Shown here: positions 8,476-16,151 of the stretch, in pieces
How the letters are laid out: every line of letters begins with the position of its first letter
Position numbering within the stretch: position 1 is the first letter of the stretch
Assembly: GCF_014648175.1 (NCBI RefSeq)
Contig: NZ_BMQP01000008.1
Location: 1 to 64,000, forward strand
Origin: Planobispora rosea
GTDB lineage: Bacteria; Actinomycetota; Actinomycetes; Streptosporangiales; Streptosporangiaceae
Reading direction: 5' to 3'
Length of the DNA: 64,000 nucleotides
Translations under genes and position numbers: made by a program
Notes under the pieces: generated by a model
Databases searched by the model: none
Seen by the model: only the letters and a program-made list of their open reading frames with translations
What the model was told of the DNA's origin: nothing

Positions 8476-8526
8476 TACGACGACCGTCGTAGTTTGACAC
8501 TTCCCGTACTACGATGTTTATCGTAG
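8476..8526 (+). promoter_or_regulatory. Two ArsR-type palindromes flanking a TTGACA promoter element
   Basis: TACGACG (8476-8482) pairs with CGTCGTA (8485-8491) over two bases. CTACGAT (8509-8515) pairs with ATCGTAG (8520-8526) over four bases. Between them is a consensus -35 hexamer TTGACA (8494-8499), and a weak -10 (TTTATC, 8517-8522) 17 bases later falls inside the second palindrome. This is a textbook repressor layout for the ene-reductase gene, with the divergent ArsR protein as the natural candidate. Confidence 0.7.
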
Positions 8527-8571
8527 TAGGAGACCGGGCGCACCGGTGTCCCGTCCCCCGAACCAAGGAGC

Positions 8572-9684
8572 ATGACCGTGAGCGCGTTGTTCGAACCCCT
8601 GAGGATGCGGAGCCTGACCATCCCCAACCGGGTCTGGATGGCTCCCATGTGCCAGTACTGCGCGGCGGTCGACGGTCCCGACCAGGGCGTCCCGACCGAC
8701 TGGCACCTCACCCACCTGGGCGCCAGGGCGGTGGGCGGCGCCGGCCTGATCCTCACCGAGGCCACCGCGGTGACGCCCGAGGGCCGGATCAGCCCCGCCG
8801 ACCTGGGCCTCTGGAACGACCGCCAGCAGGAGGGGTTCGCCAGGATCACCCGGTTCCTCCGGGAGCACGGCGCGGTGCCGGGCATCCAGCTCGCGCACGC
8901 CGGGCGCAAGGCCTCCACCGACCGCCCCTGGCGCGGCGGCGCGCCCGTCGGCCCCGACCAGCACGGCTGGCAGCCGGTCGCGCCGAGCCCGATCCCCTTC
9001 GCCGAGGACCACCCCGTCCCGGCGGAGCTGAGCGTGGCCGGGATCCGGGGGATCGTCGAGGCGTTCGCCGCCGCGGCGCGGCGGGCACTGGCCGCCGGTT
9101 TCCAGGTGGCCGAGGTCCACGGCGCCCACGGTTATCTCATCAACGAGTTCCTGTCGCCGCACAGCAACCGCCGCACCGACGCCTACGGCGGCTCCTACGA
9201 GAACCGCACCCGGTTCGCGCTGGAGGTCGTCGACGCGGTCCGCGCGGTGTGGCCGGAGGACCTGCCGGTCTTCTTCCGCATCTCGGCCACCGACTGGCTG
9301 ACGGAGAACCCCGAGGACCACCGGGAGGGCTGGACCGCCGACGACACGGTGCGCTTCGCCAAGGACCTGCTCGCGCACGGGGTCGACCTGCTGGACACCT
9401 CCACGGGCGGCGTCGCGCCGGGCGCGCGCGTCCCCACCGGTCCCGGTTACCAGGTCCCGTTCGCCGCCCGGGTGAAGTCCGAGACCGACCTGCCGGTGGG
9501 CGCCGTCGGCCTGATCACCGAGGCCCGGCAGGCGGAGGAGATCGTCGCCTCGGGACAGGCCGACGCCGTGTTCCTCGGCAGGGAGCTGCTGCGCAACCCG
9601 TACTGGCCGAACCTCGCCGCCCGCGAGCTCGCGGAGCTGGGGGCCGAGGCCCGCTGGCCCGACCAGTACCACCGGGCCGTCTGA
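8572..9684 (+). CDS. Old yellow enzyme, YqjM/NamA-type NADPH:flavin ene-reductase
   Basis: This 370-residue FMN TIM-barrel reduces activated C=C bonds (enones, quinones, nitro compounds) with NADPH. It belongs to the YqjM/thermophilic-like class: the N-terminal MAPMCQY places Cys27 and Tyr29 at the class-specific flavin contacts. AEVHGAHGYLINEFLSPHSN carries the substrate His pair region, and NRRTDAYGGSYENR is the second family signature. GAVGLI near residue 316 contacts the FMN phosphate. It is controlled by the ArsR-flanked promoter immediately upstream and is the sole gene in its unit. Confidence 0.92.
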   Translation: MTVSALFEPLRMRSLTIPNRVWMAPMCQYCAAVDGPDQGVPTDWHLTHLGARAVGGAGLILTEATAVTPEGRISPADLGLWNDRQQEGFARITRFLREHGAVPGIQLAHAGRKASTDRPWRGGAPVGPDQHGWQPVAPSPIPFAEDHPVPAELSVAGIRGIVEAFAAAARRALAAGFQVAEVHGAHGYLINEFLSPHSNRRTDAYGGSYENRTRFALEVVDAVRAVWPEDLPVFFRISATDWLTENPEDHREGWTADDTVRFAKDLLAHGVDLLDTSTGGVAPGARVPTGPGYQVPFAARVKSETDLPVGAVGLITEARQAEEIVASGQADAVFLGRELLRNPYWPNLAARELAELGAEARWPDQYHRAV

Positions 9685-9760
9685 CCCGCGCCGTCCTCCG
9701 TCTCCGCCGCGGACCGCATGATCCCCCGTTCCCGCCGGATCACGGGACGTTCCCGCCGGA

Positions 9761-10696
9761 TCACGGGACCAGGACGATCTTGCCCCTCGTGCGGCCCCCC
9801 GAGATGAGCTCGTGCGCCTTGGCGACATCGGCCAGCGGCAGCGCCCGGTCCACGTGCACCCGGAGCCTCCCGGCCTCCGCCAGTGCGACCAGCTGGGCCA
9901 GGTCCGCCGCCGAGGGGCGCACGGACACCACCTCCAGCCGCACCCCCAGCTCGGCCGCCCGCTCCGGGGTGATGCCCCCCATGGGACCGCCGAGCGCGCC
10001 GACGAGCAGGCCGCCGGGCTTGAGCGCGGCGGCGGAGCGCTCGCCGTACTCGCCGCCGACCAGGTCGAAGACCACGTCCACCGGCCCGGCCTCCGCCACG
10101 AAGTCCGCGACGGTGTAGTCGATCAGCCGGTCCGCGCCGAGAGCGCGGAGGAAGTCGTGGTTGTCGGCCCGGGCGGTGCCGATGACGTACGCCCCGCGCG
10201 CCTTGGCGATCTGCACGGCCAGGTGGCCGACACCGCCGGCGGCGCGGTGGATGAGCACGCTCTGGCCCGCCTCGACACGCGCGATCCCGACGAGCGCCTG
10301 CCAGGCGGTCAGGCCCGCCAGCGGGAGGGCGCCCGCCTCCTCGACGGTCAGGGCGGCGGGCCTGCGCACGAGCTCGTTGGGCGAGGCGAGCACGTAGTCG
10401 GCATGGGCGGCGGCCTCGGCGGGGAAGGCGGGCATGCCCAGCACCTCGTCACCGGGGGCGAACGCCGATATCCCCGAGCCCACGGCCTCGACCGTGCCCG
10501 CGACGTCCCAGCCGAGGGTGAACGGCGGCTCGCCGAGGAGCGGGTAGGCACCCGACCGCACGGCCGCGTCGACCGGGTTGATCCCGGCGGCCCCGACCTT
10601 GATCAGAACTTGCCCGTAACCCGGCTCCGGGCGTTCCACTTCTCCGATCTCCAGCACGGACGGGTCGCCGAAAGCGGACTGGGTGACAGAACGCAT
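9761..10696 (-). CDS. NADP-dependent quinone oxidoreductase-like MDR protein (zinc-independent)
   Basis: The protein has 311 residues. The MDR fold shows GWDVAGTVEAVGSGI, the AGLTAWQAL motif and the nucleotide-binding AAGGVGHLAVQIAKARGAYVIGTA. The structural and catalytic zinc Cys clusters of alcohol dehydrogenases are absent, so it is quinone-reductase/enoyl-reductase-like. The ATG at 10696 follows a GAGGAG site; a GTG one codon earlier is equally possible. It is divergent from an HxlR regulator, the common HxlR/quinone reductase pairing for electrophile defence. Confidence 0.88.
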   Translation of the reverse strand: MRSVTQSAFGDPSVLEIGEVERPEPGYGQVLIKVGAAGINPVDAAVRSGAYPLLGEPPFTLGWDVAGTVEAVGSGISAFAPGDEVLGMPAFPAEAAAHADYVLASPNELVRRPAALTVEEAGALPLAGLTAWQALVGIARVEAGQSVLIHRAAGGVGHLAVQIAKARGAYVIGTARADNHDFLRALGADRLIDYTVADFVAEAGPVDVVFDLVGGEYGERSAAALKPGGLLVGALGGPMGGITPERAAELGVRLEVVSVRPSAADLAQLVALAEAGRLRVHVDRALPLADVAKAHELISGGRTRGKIVLVP

Positions 10697-10772
10697 CACG
10701 ATCTCCTCATCAGGGGGTTCAGTACGAACCGTGTGGGATCAATCGTGGCGGAGGCCGGTATATCTAGGAAAG

Positions 10773-10801
10773 AAGGCACCTTTCCGATATATAGGTACCT
10801 T
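10773..10801. promoter_or_regulatory. Putative HxlR operator overlapping a leaderless promoter
   Basis: AAGGCACCT (10773-10781) and AGGTACCTT (10793-10801) are inverted repeats with one mismatch and the same ACCT-N11-AGGT core as the operator at 4404-4428. TATATA (10788-10793) fits a -10 element whose transcript would start at about the GTG at 10802, giving a leaderless mRNA. Regulator binding would therefore block its own promoter and the divergent oxidoreductase promoter. Confidence 0.6.
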
Positions 10802-11215
10802 GTGGATACCAAGTGTGAAGCGGGAAAGTGGAACGTCGACGCGTACCTGAGGGGGTGCGCCTCGCGGACGGTCCTGGAGGCGCTGGCCAACAAGTGGACC
10901 TGCCTGCTGATCGACGCTCTGCGGCACGGGCCCCTGCGGTTCGGCGAGCTGCGCCGCAAGCTCGACGGGATCACGCAGAAGAGCCTCACCCAGACGCTGC
11001 GCGTCATGGAGCGCGACGGCATAGTGATCCGCAGCGTCTACCCGACGATCCCGCCCCGGGTGGAGTACGAGCTGAGTGATCTCGGGCGGAGCGTCGCGGG
11101 CCTGATGGAGGGCGTCAAGCGCTGGTCCGAGGAGCACGTGGACGAGATCCTGGCCGCCCGGGAGGCCTACGACCTGCGGGCACAGGAGGAGCCCCGGCCG
11201 GTGCCCGTCGGATGA
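10802..11215 (+). CDS. HxlR-family transcriptional regulator
   Basis: The 137-residue reading starts at GTG 10802, which directly abuts the palindrome and lacks a Shine-Dalgarno, so a leaderless message is likely. The core motifs are LANKWTCLLIDALRHGPLRFGELRRKLDGI, then SLTQTLRVMERDGIV and IPPRVEYELSDLG. A Cys in RGCASRTV lies eleven residues before NKW, in register with Cys8 of the first HxlR protein and consistent with thiol sensing of quinones or electrophiles. Longer upstream readings would put the operator inside the gene. It is partnered with the divergent MDR oxidoreductase. Confidence 0.85.
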   Translation: MDTKCEAGKWNVDAYLRGCASRTVLEALANKWTCLLIDALRHGPLRFGELRRKLDGITQKSLTQTLRVMERDGIVIRSVYPTIPPRVEYELSDLGRSVAGLMEGVKRWSEEHVDEILAAREAYDLRAQEEPRPVPVG

Positions 11216-11267
11216 CGGGCGGCACGCCGCGCGGCGGGGAGCGGTGTGCCGTACGGCGGGCGGCGCG

Positions 11268-11534
11268 TTACGAGCGCGCCGTCTTGTCGAACAGGGAGGT
11301 CGGGGGCGCGGTGTAGAGGGCCAGGGCGTCGGCGGCGCCGGCCACGTCGGTCACGGGGTGGCGCTCCTCGGCGGACTGCCAGCAGAAGAACGCGCCCCCG
11401 TAGCCGACGAACACCCAGACGGGCAGGTGGGACGCCGGTGGGCGGACGACCAGTGCCTCCCCGCGCAAGTCGGCGGGGACCCCGCGCTCGGCCAGGCGGA
11501 CGCGGAGGGCTCTCAGTGATTCGACCTCGTCCAT
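11268..11534 (-). CDS. Small conserved-type hypothetical protein
   Basis: The 88-residue reading starts at the ATG at 11534 (MDEVESLRALRVRLAERG), with alternative starts six or seven codons upstream. It has a Leu/Arg-rich helical start, then a compact beta section (LPVWVFVGYGGAFFCWQSAEERHPV) and an Ala-rich helix. It resembles the short actinobacterial proteins often found beside helix-turn-helix genes. No enzyme motif or membrane segment is visible. Function unknown; codon composition is normal for the window. Confidence 0.55.
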   Translation of the reverse strand: MDEVESLRALRVRLAERGVPADLRGEALVVRPPASHLPVWVFVGYGGAFFCWQSAEERHPVTDVAGAADALALYTAPPTSLFDKTARS

Positions 11535-11621
11535 CCCGCCATTATCCATCACTCAGAGTCGATATCCCATTACCAGGAGTCATGAAACGAGAGTCGGATG
11601 CCGGAGCATCACGACAGGACT

Positions 11622-12410
11622 TCAGGCGTCGCGGCGGCGCAGCGTCAGGTAACCGCCGATGAGGGCGGCGGCGGCCCAGAGGGCGACAATGCCCATACCG
11701 GCCCACGGGCCGTACGGACGACCGAAGTTCGGATCCCCGGGCGGGCCGGTGAGACGCATGATCACCATTCCCGCCTGGTCCGGCAGATACTGTGTGACGG
11801 CCTTCACCTGCGGGATGTTTCCGAGCCCCTGGGAACCGAGGAAGAACAGCGGGAGCAGGATGCCGAGCGAGAGCGTCGAGCTGCGCAGCATCGCCGTCAC
11901 TCCCGCGGCGAAGACACAGATGAGCGTCAGATAGAGGCAGGAGCCGAGGATCGCCTGCGACGCCCCGTCCGCGTCCGGGGACATGCCGTAGGGGCCGAGA
12001 CCCGCCTGCGCCGCGAAGAAGGTGGCCGGGACGGTGACCACCGCGACGCCCAGCGCCGTCAGCGCCACGGCGAGCATCTTGCCGCCGTAGAACGCGCCGC
12101 GCCGGGGCACCGCCGTCAGGGAGGCGCGGATCGTCCCGGAGGCGTACTCGCCGCCCACGGCCAGGACCGCGAACACCACCAAGGGCAGCTGGCCGAGGGT
12201 GAGACTGTAGAAGGTGGCGAAGAGCAGGTCGGCGGGATCGGTCTGCTCCCGGGCCATGCGAGAGAGGTTGGCGCTGAAGCTCAGTCCCAGCAGATAACCG
12301 AGACCGGCGCTGAGGACGACGCCCAGCAGCAGGGTCACGGCCGTCGATCGCAGGGTCCTGAGCTTGATCCATTCGGCGGAGAGGACCGCGCGCGCGGAGA
12401 TCACGTTCAT
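11622..12410 (-). CDS. ABC-2 type transporter permease
   Basis: This 262-residue integral membrane protein has about six hydrophobic segments: near residues 24-45, 72-92, 110-135, 152-172, 178-195 and 238-256. It carries the ABC-2 signature around GGEYASGTIRASLTAVPRRG, between TM2 and TM3. It forms a transporter with the ATPase encoded immediately upstream, their genes overlapping by 4 bases. Such BcrAB/NatAB-type pairs usually export antibiotics, lipids or ions. Divergence from a NarL-type two-component system suggests induction by a cell-envelope or drug signal. Confidence 0.85.
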   Translation of the reverse strand: MNVISARAVLSAEWIKLRTLRSTAVTLLLGVVLSAGLGYLLGLSFSANLSRMAREQTDPADLLFATFYSLTLGQLPLVVFAVLAVGGEYASGTIRASLTAVPRRGAFYGGKMLAVALTALGVAVVTVPATFFAAQAGLGPYGMSPDADGASQAILGSCLYLTLICVFAAGVTAMLRSSTLSLGILLPLFFLGSQGLGNIPQVKAVTQYLPDQAGMVIMRLTGPPGDPNFGRPYGPWAGMGIVALWAAAALIGGYLTLRRRDA

Positions 12411-13426
12411 CCCCGCCTCCCGGCCCGGCGCTCCCCGGAGCGCGGCCCCGCGGCCGGGTGACCCGTGCCGTCTCCGGTGTCCGAGGCTGTCGTCCGGTGA
12501 CCCGTGCCGTCTCCGGTGTCCGGCCCCGAGGTCCGGTGGTCCGCGCCGTCTCCGGTGAGCCGCATGAACGCCTCCTCCAGCGACGCCGTCTCCGTGCCGA
12601 TCTCGTGCACCGTCAGGCCGCTCGCCGAAGCCAGGTCACCGACCCTCGCGGCCTCCGTCCCGTACGCCTCCAGCGTTCCGTCCGCCGCCTGCCGTACCCG
12701 GACGCCGGCCGCGGCCAGCGCCCGGCGCATCCGCTCCGGCTCGGGCGTGCGGATCCGGACGCGGGAGCGCGAGTTGGCCTCGATGAACTCCCGCGTGGAG
12801 GTGTCGGCGAGCAACCGGCCACGGCTGATCACGACGAGGTGGTCCGCGGTGAGCGCCATCTCGCTCATCAGGTGGCTGGAGACGAACACCGTCCGGCCCT
12901 CGGCGGCCAGCCCTCTCATGAGGTTCCGGATCCACCGGACCCCCTCGGGGTCCAGCCCGTTGACCGGCTCGTCGAGCAGGAGCACCGGCGGGTCTCCCAG
13001 CAGCGCCGCGGCGATGCCGAGCCGCTGGGTCATGCCGAGCGAGAAGCCCCGGACCCGGTGGCGGGCGACCTTCTCCAGCCCGACCAGCTCCAGCACCTCC
13101 CGGACGCGGGCGGCGGGGATCCGGTTGCTCCGTGCCATCCAGAGCAGGTGGCCGTACGCGCTGCGCCCGGGATGCACGTCCCGGGCCTCCAGCATGGACC
13201 CGACCCGCCGCAGCGGGTCGGCCAGCTCGCGGTAGTGCCGGTCGCCGATGAGGACCCGGCCCCCGGTGGGGTGGTCGAGGCCCAGCGCCATCCGCATCGT
13301 GGTGGATTTGCCGGCCCCGTTCGGGCCGAGGAACCCGGTCACCCGGCCCGGTTGCACGGTGAAGGAGAGCCCGTCGACCGCGACCGTGTCCCCGTACCTC
13401 TTGCTGAGGTTCTGTATGTCGATCAC
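12407..13426 (-). CDS. ABC transporter ATP-binding protein (DrrA/BcrA-like)
   Basis: The 339-residue ATPase starts at the GTG at 13426 (VIDIQNLSKRYGDTVAVDGLSF). Motifs are Walker A GPNGAGKST, signature FSLGMTQRLGIAAALLG, Walker B PVLLLDEPVNGLD and switch His SSHLMSE. A C-terminal domain of about 90 residues follows, as in drug-export ATPases. The last about 35 residues are a run of 13-residue repeats (GDGTGHRTT/GDGTGHPAA) encoded by 39-bp DNA repeats and look dispensable. It pairs with the overlapping permease gene. Confidence 0.87.
   Translation of the reverse strand: MIDIQNLSKRYGDTVAVDGLSFTVQPGRVTGFLGPNGAGKSTTMRMALGLDHPTGGRVLIGDRHYRELADPLRRVGSMLEARDVHPGRSAYGHLLWMARSNRIPAARVREVLELVGLEKVARHRVRGFSLGMTQRLGIAAALLGDPPVLLLDEPVNGLDPEGVRWIRNLMRGLAAEGRTVFVSSHLMSEMALTADHLVVISRGRLLADTSTREFIEANSRSRVRIRTPEPERMRRALAAAGVRVRQAADGTLEAYGTEAARVGDLASASGLTVHEIGTETASLEEAFMRLTGDGADHRTSGPDTGDGTGHRTTASDTGDGTGHPAAGPRSGERRAGRRG
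12458..12561. repeat. 39-bp period direct repeat in the ABC ATPase tail
   Basis: An identical 26-base block occurs at 12458-12483 and 12497-12522, and a partial third copy lies near 12541-12561. The 39-bp period encodes a 13-residue Gly/Asp/Thr/His repeat at the ATPase C-terminus, so the reading frame survives copy-number change. Confidence 0.8.
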
Positions 13427-13537
13427 GCGGCCCACGGTAGGAATCGGGACCGGTCCGGCGCAGTCCTCGAAAGTGCCCGGTTCCCGACGACGAAAGTCGA
13501 CACGGCGGCTGAGAGGTCCGGACGTAGTCTGCCCATT

Positions 13538-14836
13538 ATGGGGCGAGACCGCAGTATGGGCCGGCACAGTATGGGCTGGCGCAATATGGGTTCCCTTCTC
13601 GCCGTCGTCGTGGTCATGGCCGACACGGCGCTCGTGGCGGCCATGGGGCCGGGCGTGCTGCTCTCGTGGGGCACGGCGGGATACGCGCTGGCCGCGGGGC
13701 TGGTGATCGTGTTGTGCCGCCGGTCCCCGGCGGGGGCGTTCGTGGCGGCGCTGACTCTCGCCTCGCTGGCCGGCGGCACGTATCTCCTCCTGCTGTGGAC
13801 CGCCTACCACGCCGGGCGCGGGATCACCTCACCGCGGAGCCTGGCCGTGGCCGTCGGCGCGGCGCTCGGCGGTCTCGCCGCGCGGCTGGTGGTCCTGCCT
13901 CCGCCCGGGGAGGAGATCCTCCCGTCCGCGTACGCCTACCTCGTGATCGTCGCGTTGCCGCTGCTGGTCGGCCGCTACCTCGCCCAGCACGAGCGGCTGG
14001 TCTCGACGCTCGACCGGCACAACCGGCGGCTCCGGCAGGAGCGGGAACTCCTCGCCGAGCGGGAGCGGCTGCGCGAGCGGCTGCGGATCGCCCGGGACAT
14101 GCACGACTCCCTGGGTCACCGGCTCAGTCTCGTGTCGGTCCAGGCGGCGGCGCTGGAGGTGTCGCCGCTGCCCGCCCCGGAGCGGCAGGCGGTCCAGCAG
14201 CTGGCGGGAGCGGCCCGTGCCGCGATGGACGAGCTGTACGAGCTGGTCGGGGCGCTCCGGGCGCAGGACGAGCCGCCGGTGCGGTCATTCGGCGCGCAGA
14301 CGCTCGGAACGCTGCTGGAGGAGTTCCGGGCGGCCGGGGTCACGGTGGAGCTGCGGTGGCGGGGGGAACCCCGGGTGGTGTCCCCGGCGGCCGGAGAGGC
14401 GGTGTACCGGGTGGTCGAGGAAGGGCTGACCAACACGGTCAAGCACGCTCCGGGCCTGCCGGTCACGGTGAACATCGCGTGGGAACCGGACGCGCTGCTG
14501 ATCACCGTGTCCAACCCCGTCCCGGACCATCCGGTTTCCGTGAGCTCCACAGGCTCCGTGAGCTCCGGCGGTTCCGGGCACGGTCTGGCCGGGCTGGGTG
14601 AGCGGGTGCGGCTCGCCGGCGGGTTCCTGGACCACCGGCGGTCGGCCGAGGGGTTCCGGCTCTTCGCGATGGTGCCCGCCGCCGATGGGGAGACGACCGG
14701 CGGGGAGGTCTCCGCGGAGGCCTCCGGCGACGGGCCGTCCGGGGCGGAACGCCTCCGAACGGTCGCGCTCGGCCTCGCCGCGGCGGTCGCGATGATCGGA
14801 ATCCTGTCCGCGGGCGTGGTGGTGGGAGTGAGATGA
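13538..14836 (+). CDS. Sensor histidine kinase, NarL/DesK class
   Basis: The 432-residue kinase starts at the ATG at 13538. Three more in-frame ATGs follow within 50 bases in a repetitive AGTATGGG stretch, so the true start is uncertain. Five or six hydrophobic segments occupy residues 18-150. A coiled coil then leads to the HisKA_3 dimerisation motif IARDMHDSLGHRLS (phosphorylatable His189). The ATPase domain has VVEEGLTNTVKHAPG (N-box) and GHGLAGLGERVRL (G-box). An extra hydrophobic segment ends the protein. Its stop codon is one base before the response regulator start. The probable targets are the divergent ABC genes. Confidence 0.88.
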   Translation: MGRDRSMGRHSMGWRNMGSLLAVVVVMADTALVAAMGPGVLLSWGTAGYALAAGLVIVLCRRSPAGAFVAALTLASLAGGTYLLLLWTAYHAGRGITSPRSLAVAVGAALGGLAARLVVLPPPGEEILPSAYAYLVIVALPLLVGRYLAQHERLVSTLDRHNRRLRQERELLAERERLRERLRIARDMHDSLGHRLSLVSVQAAALEVSPLPAPERQAVQQLAGAARAAMDELYELVGALRAQDEPPVRSFGAQTLGTLLEEFRAAGVTVELRWRGEPRVVSPAAGEAVYRVVEEGLTNTVKHAPGLPVTVNIAWEPDALLITVSNPVPDHPVSVSSTGSVSSGGSGHGLAGLGERVRLAGGFLDHRRSAEGFRLFAMVPAADGETTGGEVSAEASGDGPSGAERLRTVALGLAAAVAMIGILSAGVVVGVR

Positions 14837-14837
14837 G

Positions 14838-15488
14838 GTGATCAGAGTCCTGGTCGCCGACGACGAGCCGCTGATCACGGCGGGCATCCGCACCGTGCTG
14901 GAGTCGGCGGGCGACATCGAGGTGGTCGCCGAGGCGGCGGACGGCAGAGCGGCCGTCGAGGGGGCGATCAGGCACCGGGCCGATGTGGCGCTGGTCGACA
15001 TCAACATGCCGGTGCTGGACGGCCTGGGCGCGGCGCAGGAACTGCGCCGCCGGATGCCCGGGCTGCGGACCGTGGTGCTCACGGCCTTCGGCGCGGAACC
15101 GAACGTGCTGCGCGCCGTGCAGAACGGCGTGGCCGGCTTCGTCCTCAAGAACTGCACGCCCGACGAGCTGATCCGCGCGGTCCGGGCGGCGCACCGCGGG
15201 GACGCCTACCTGTCCCCCGCGGTGGCCCGGACGGTTCTGGACATGGTCACGCCGGGGGAGGCCCTCCGCCGGAGGGAGGCGGCCGACCGGCTGTCGGCGC
15301 TGGCGCCCCGTGAGTCGGAGGTGGTGGGCCTGCTGGCCGAAGGGCTGTCCAACGCCGAGATCGGCCGGCGGATGAACATGAGCGAGACGACCATCAAGAC
15401 CTACGTGAGCCGGATCCTGGCCAAGCTCGGCTGCTCGAACCGCGTCCAGGCCGCGCTGCTCGTCCGGGACGCCGGTCCGCGCGGCTGA
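14838..15488 (+). CDS. NarL/LuxR-type response regulator
   Basis: The protein has 216 residues from a GTG one base after the kinase stop. The receiver domain shows the acidic pair VADDEP, the phospho-acceptor Asp54 in ALVDINMP, the Thr switch in VVLTAFG and the Lys in FVLKN. The C-terminal LuxR helix-turn-helix (LAPRESEVVGLLAEGLSNAE, then ETTIKTYVSRILAKLG) is intact. It forms a cognate pair with the upstream kinase and probably regulates the divergent ABC-2 transporter operon. Confidence 0.92.
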   Translation: MIRVLVADDEPLITAGIRTVLESAGDIEVVAEAADGRAAVEGAIRHRADVALVDINMPVLDGLGAAQELRRRMPGLRTVVLTAFGAEPNVLRAVQNGVAGFVLKNCTPDELIRAVRAAHRGDAYLSPAVARTVLDMVTPGEALRRREAADRLSALAPRESEVVGLLAEGLSNAEIGRRMNMSETTIKTYVSRILAKLGCSNRVQAALLVRDAGPRG

Positions 15489-15512
15489 CGCGGAGAGCGG
15501 GGATCGGAGATC

Positions 15513-15548
15513 GGGTGAGGAGTGAGCGGGGGGTGAGGAGTGAGCGGG
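15513..15548. repeat. Perfect 18-bp tandem duplication
   Basis: GGGTGAGGAGTGAGCGGG occurs twice, head to tail (15513-15530 and 15531-15548), in the short convergent gap between the response regulator and the VOC gene. No coding role is seen. Confidence 0.9.
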
Positions 15549-15561
15549 ACGGGCGTGGCCG

Positions 15562-16071
15562 TCAGGCGGGGATGGAGACTCCGACTCCGCCGCGCGTGCG
15601 CGCGCCGTACCGCTCCTTCTCCCGGGCGATGTCCAGCGGCTTGATGCGTGAACGCCCGGCGAGCGTCTCCTGGGTGATGAGGTCGGCGGGGACCAGCCAG
15701 GAGACCTCGAACTCCAGACCGTCGGGGTCCTTGGCGTACAGCGCCTTGGTGGTGGAGTGGTCGGAGGCGCCGACCAGCGCGCCGAGCTCGCCGAGCTTGG
15801 CGGCGACGCGCTCCAGCTCCTCCAGGGTGTCGACCTCCCAGGCCAGGTGGTAGAGCCCGACGGTGGACCGCCCGGCCGTGGAGGGAGCCGCCTGGGCGCC
15901 GATCTGGAACAGGCCGAGGTCGTGGTCGTTGGCGGATCCGGACGCCTGGAGGAAGGCCGCGCCCGGCATGGCCATGACGACCTCGAAGCCGAGGGCCTCC
16001 CGGTAGAAGGCGACGCTGCGCTCGACGTCGCGCACGTACAGGACCGCGTGGTTGAGACGCTGGACGGGCAT
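15562..16071 (-). CDS. VOC-family protein, extradiol dioxygenase/glyoxalase-like
   Basis: The 169-residue protein has the paired beta-alpha-beta-beta-beta fold. The first module is LNHAVLYVRDVERSVAFYREALGFEV and the second contains LYHLAWEVDTLEEL and KDPDGLEFEVSW. The His in LNHAV, the His in LYHLAW and the Glu in LEFEV form a plausible divalent-metal triad of the catechol 2,3-dioxygenase type. The substrate is unknown. The start at 16071 (MPVQRLNHAV) begins at the fold; a reading 12 codons longer would run into the operator. It is divergent from a MarR regulator, which probably represses it. Confidence 0.85.
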   Translation of the reverse strand: MPVQRLNHAVLYVRDVERSVAFYREALGFEVVMAMPGAAFLQASGSANDHDLGLFQIGAQAAPSTAGRSTVGLYHLAWEVDTLEELERVAAKLGELGALVGASDHSTTKALYAKDPDGLEFEVSWLVPADLITQETLAGRSRIKPLDIAREKERYGARTRGGVGVSIPA

Positions 16072-16094
16072 GGGTCCCCCTGGAGCGATAGAAG

Positions 16095-16139
16095 CTTGAA
16101 CTCTCAAGTACCTTACCTGGAAGAAGTTGAGAGTTCAAG
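16095..16139. promoter_or_regulatory. Long perfect palindrome, putative MarR operator
   Basis: TTGAACTCTCAA (16096-16107) and TTGAGAGTTCAA (16127-16138) are perfect 12-bp inverted repeats with 19 bases between. Outer flanking bases C16095 and G16139 extend the pairing to 13 bp. The element fills the 80-bp divergent gap between the VOC gene and the MarR gene, ending 12 bases before the MarR start. Each arm is itself almost palindromic (TTGA-N4-TCAA), so two regulator dimers could bind. Confidence 0.75.
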
Positions 16140-16151
16140 TAAGATGGTGTC

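Noticed and set aside
10802-10804. Upstream starts that would lengthen the HxlR protein at 10802
   Set aside because: They place the operator and promoter inside the coding region, and the added residues resemble no HxlR protein.
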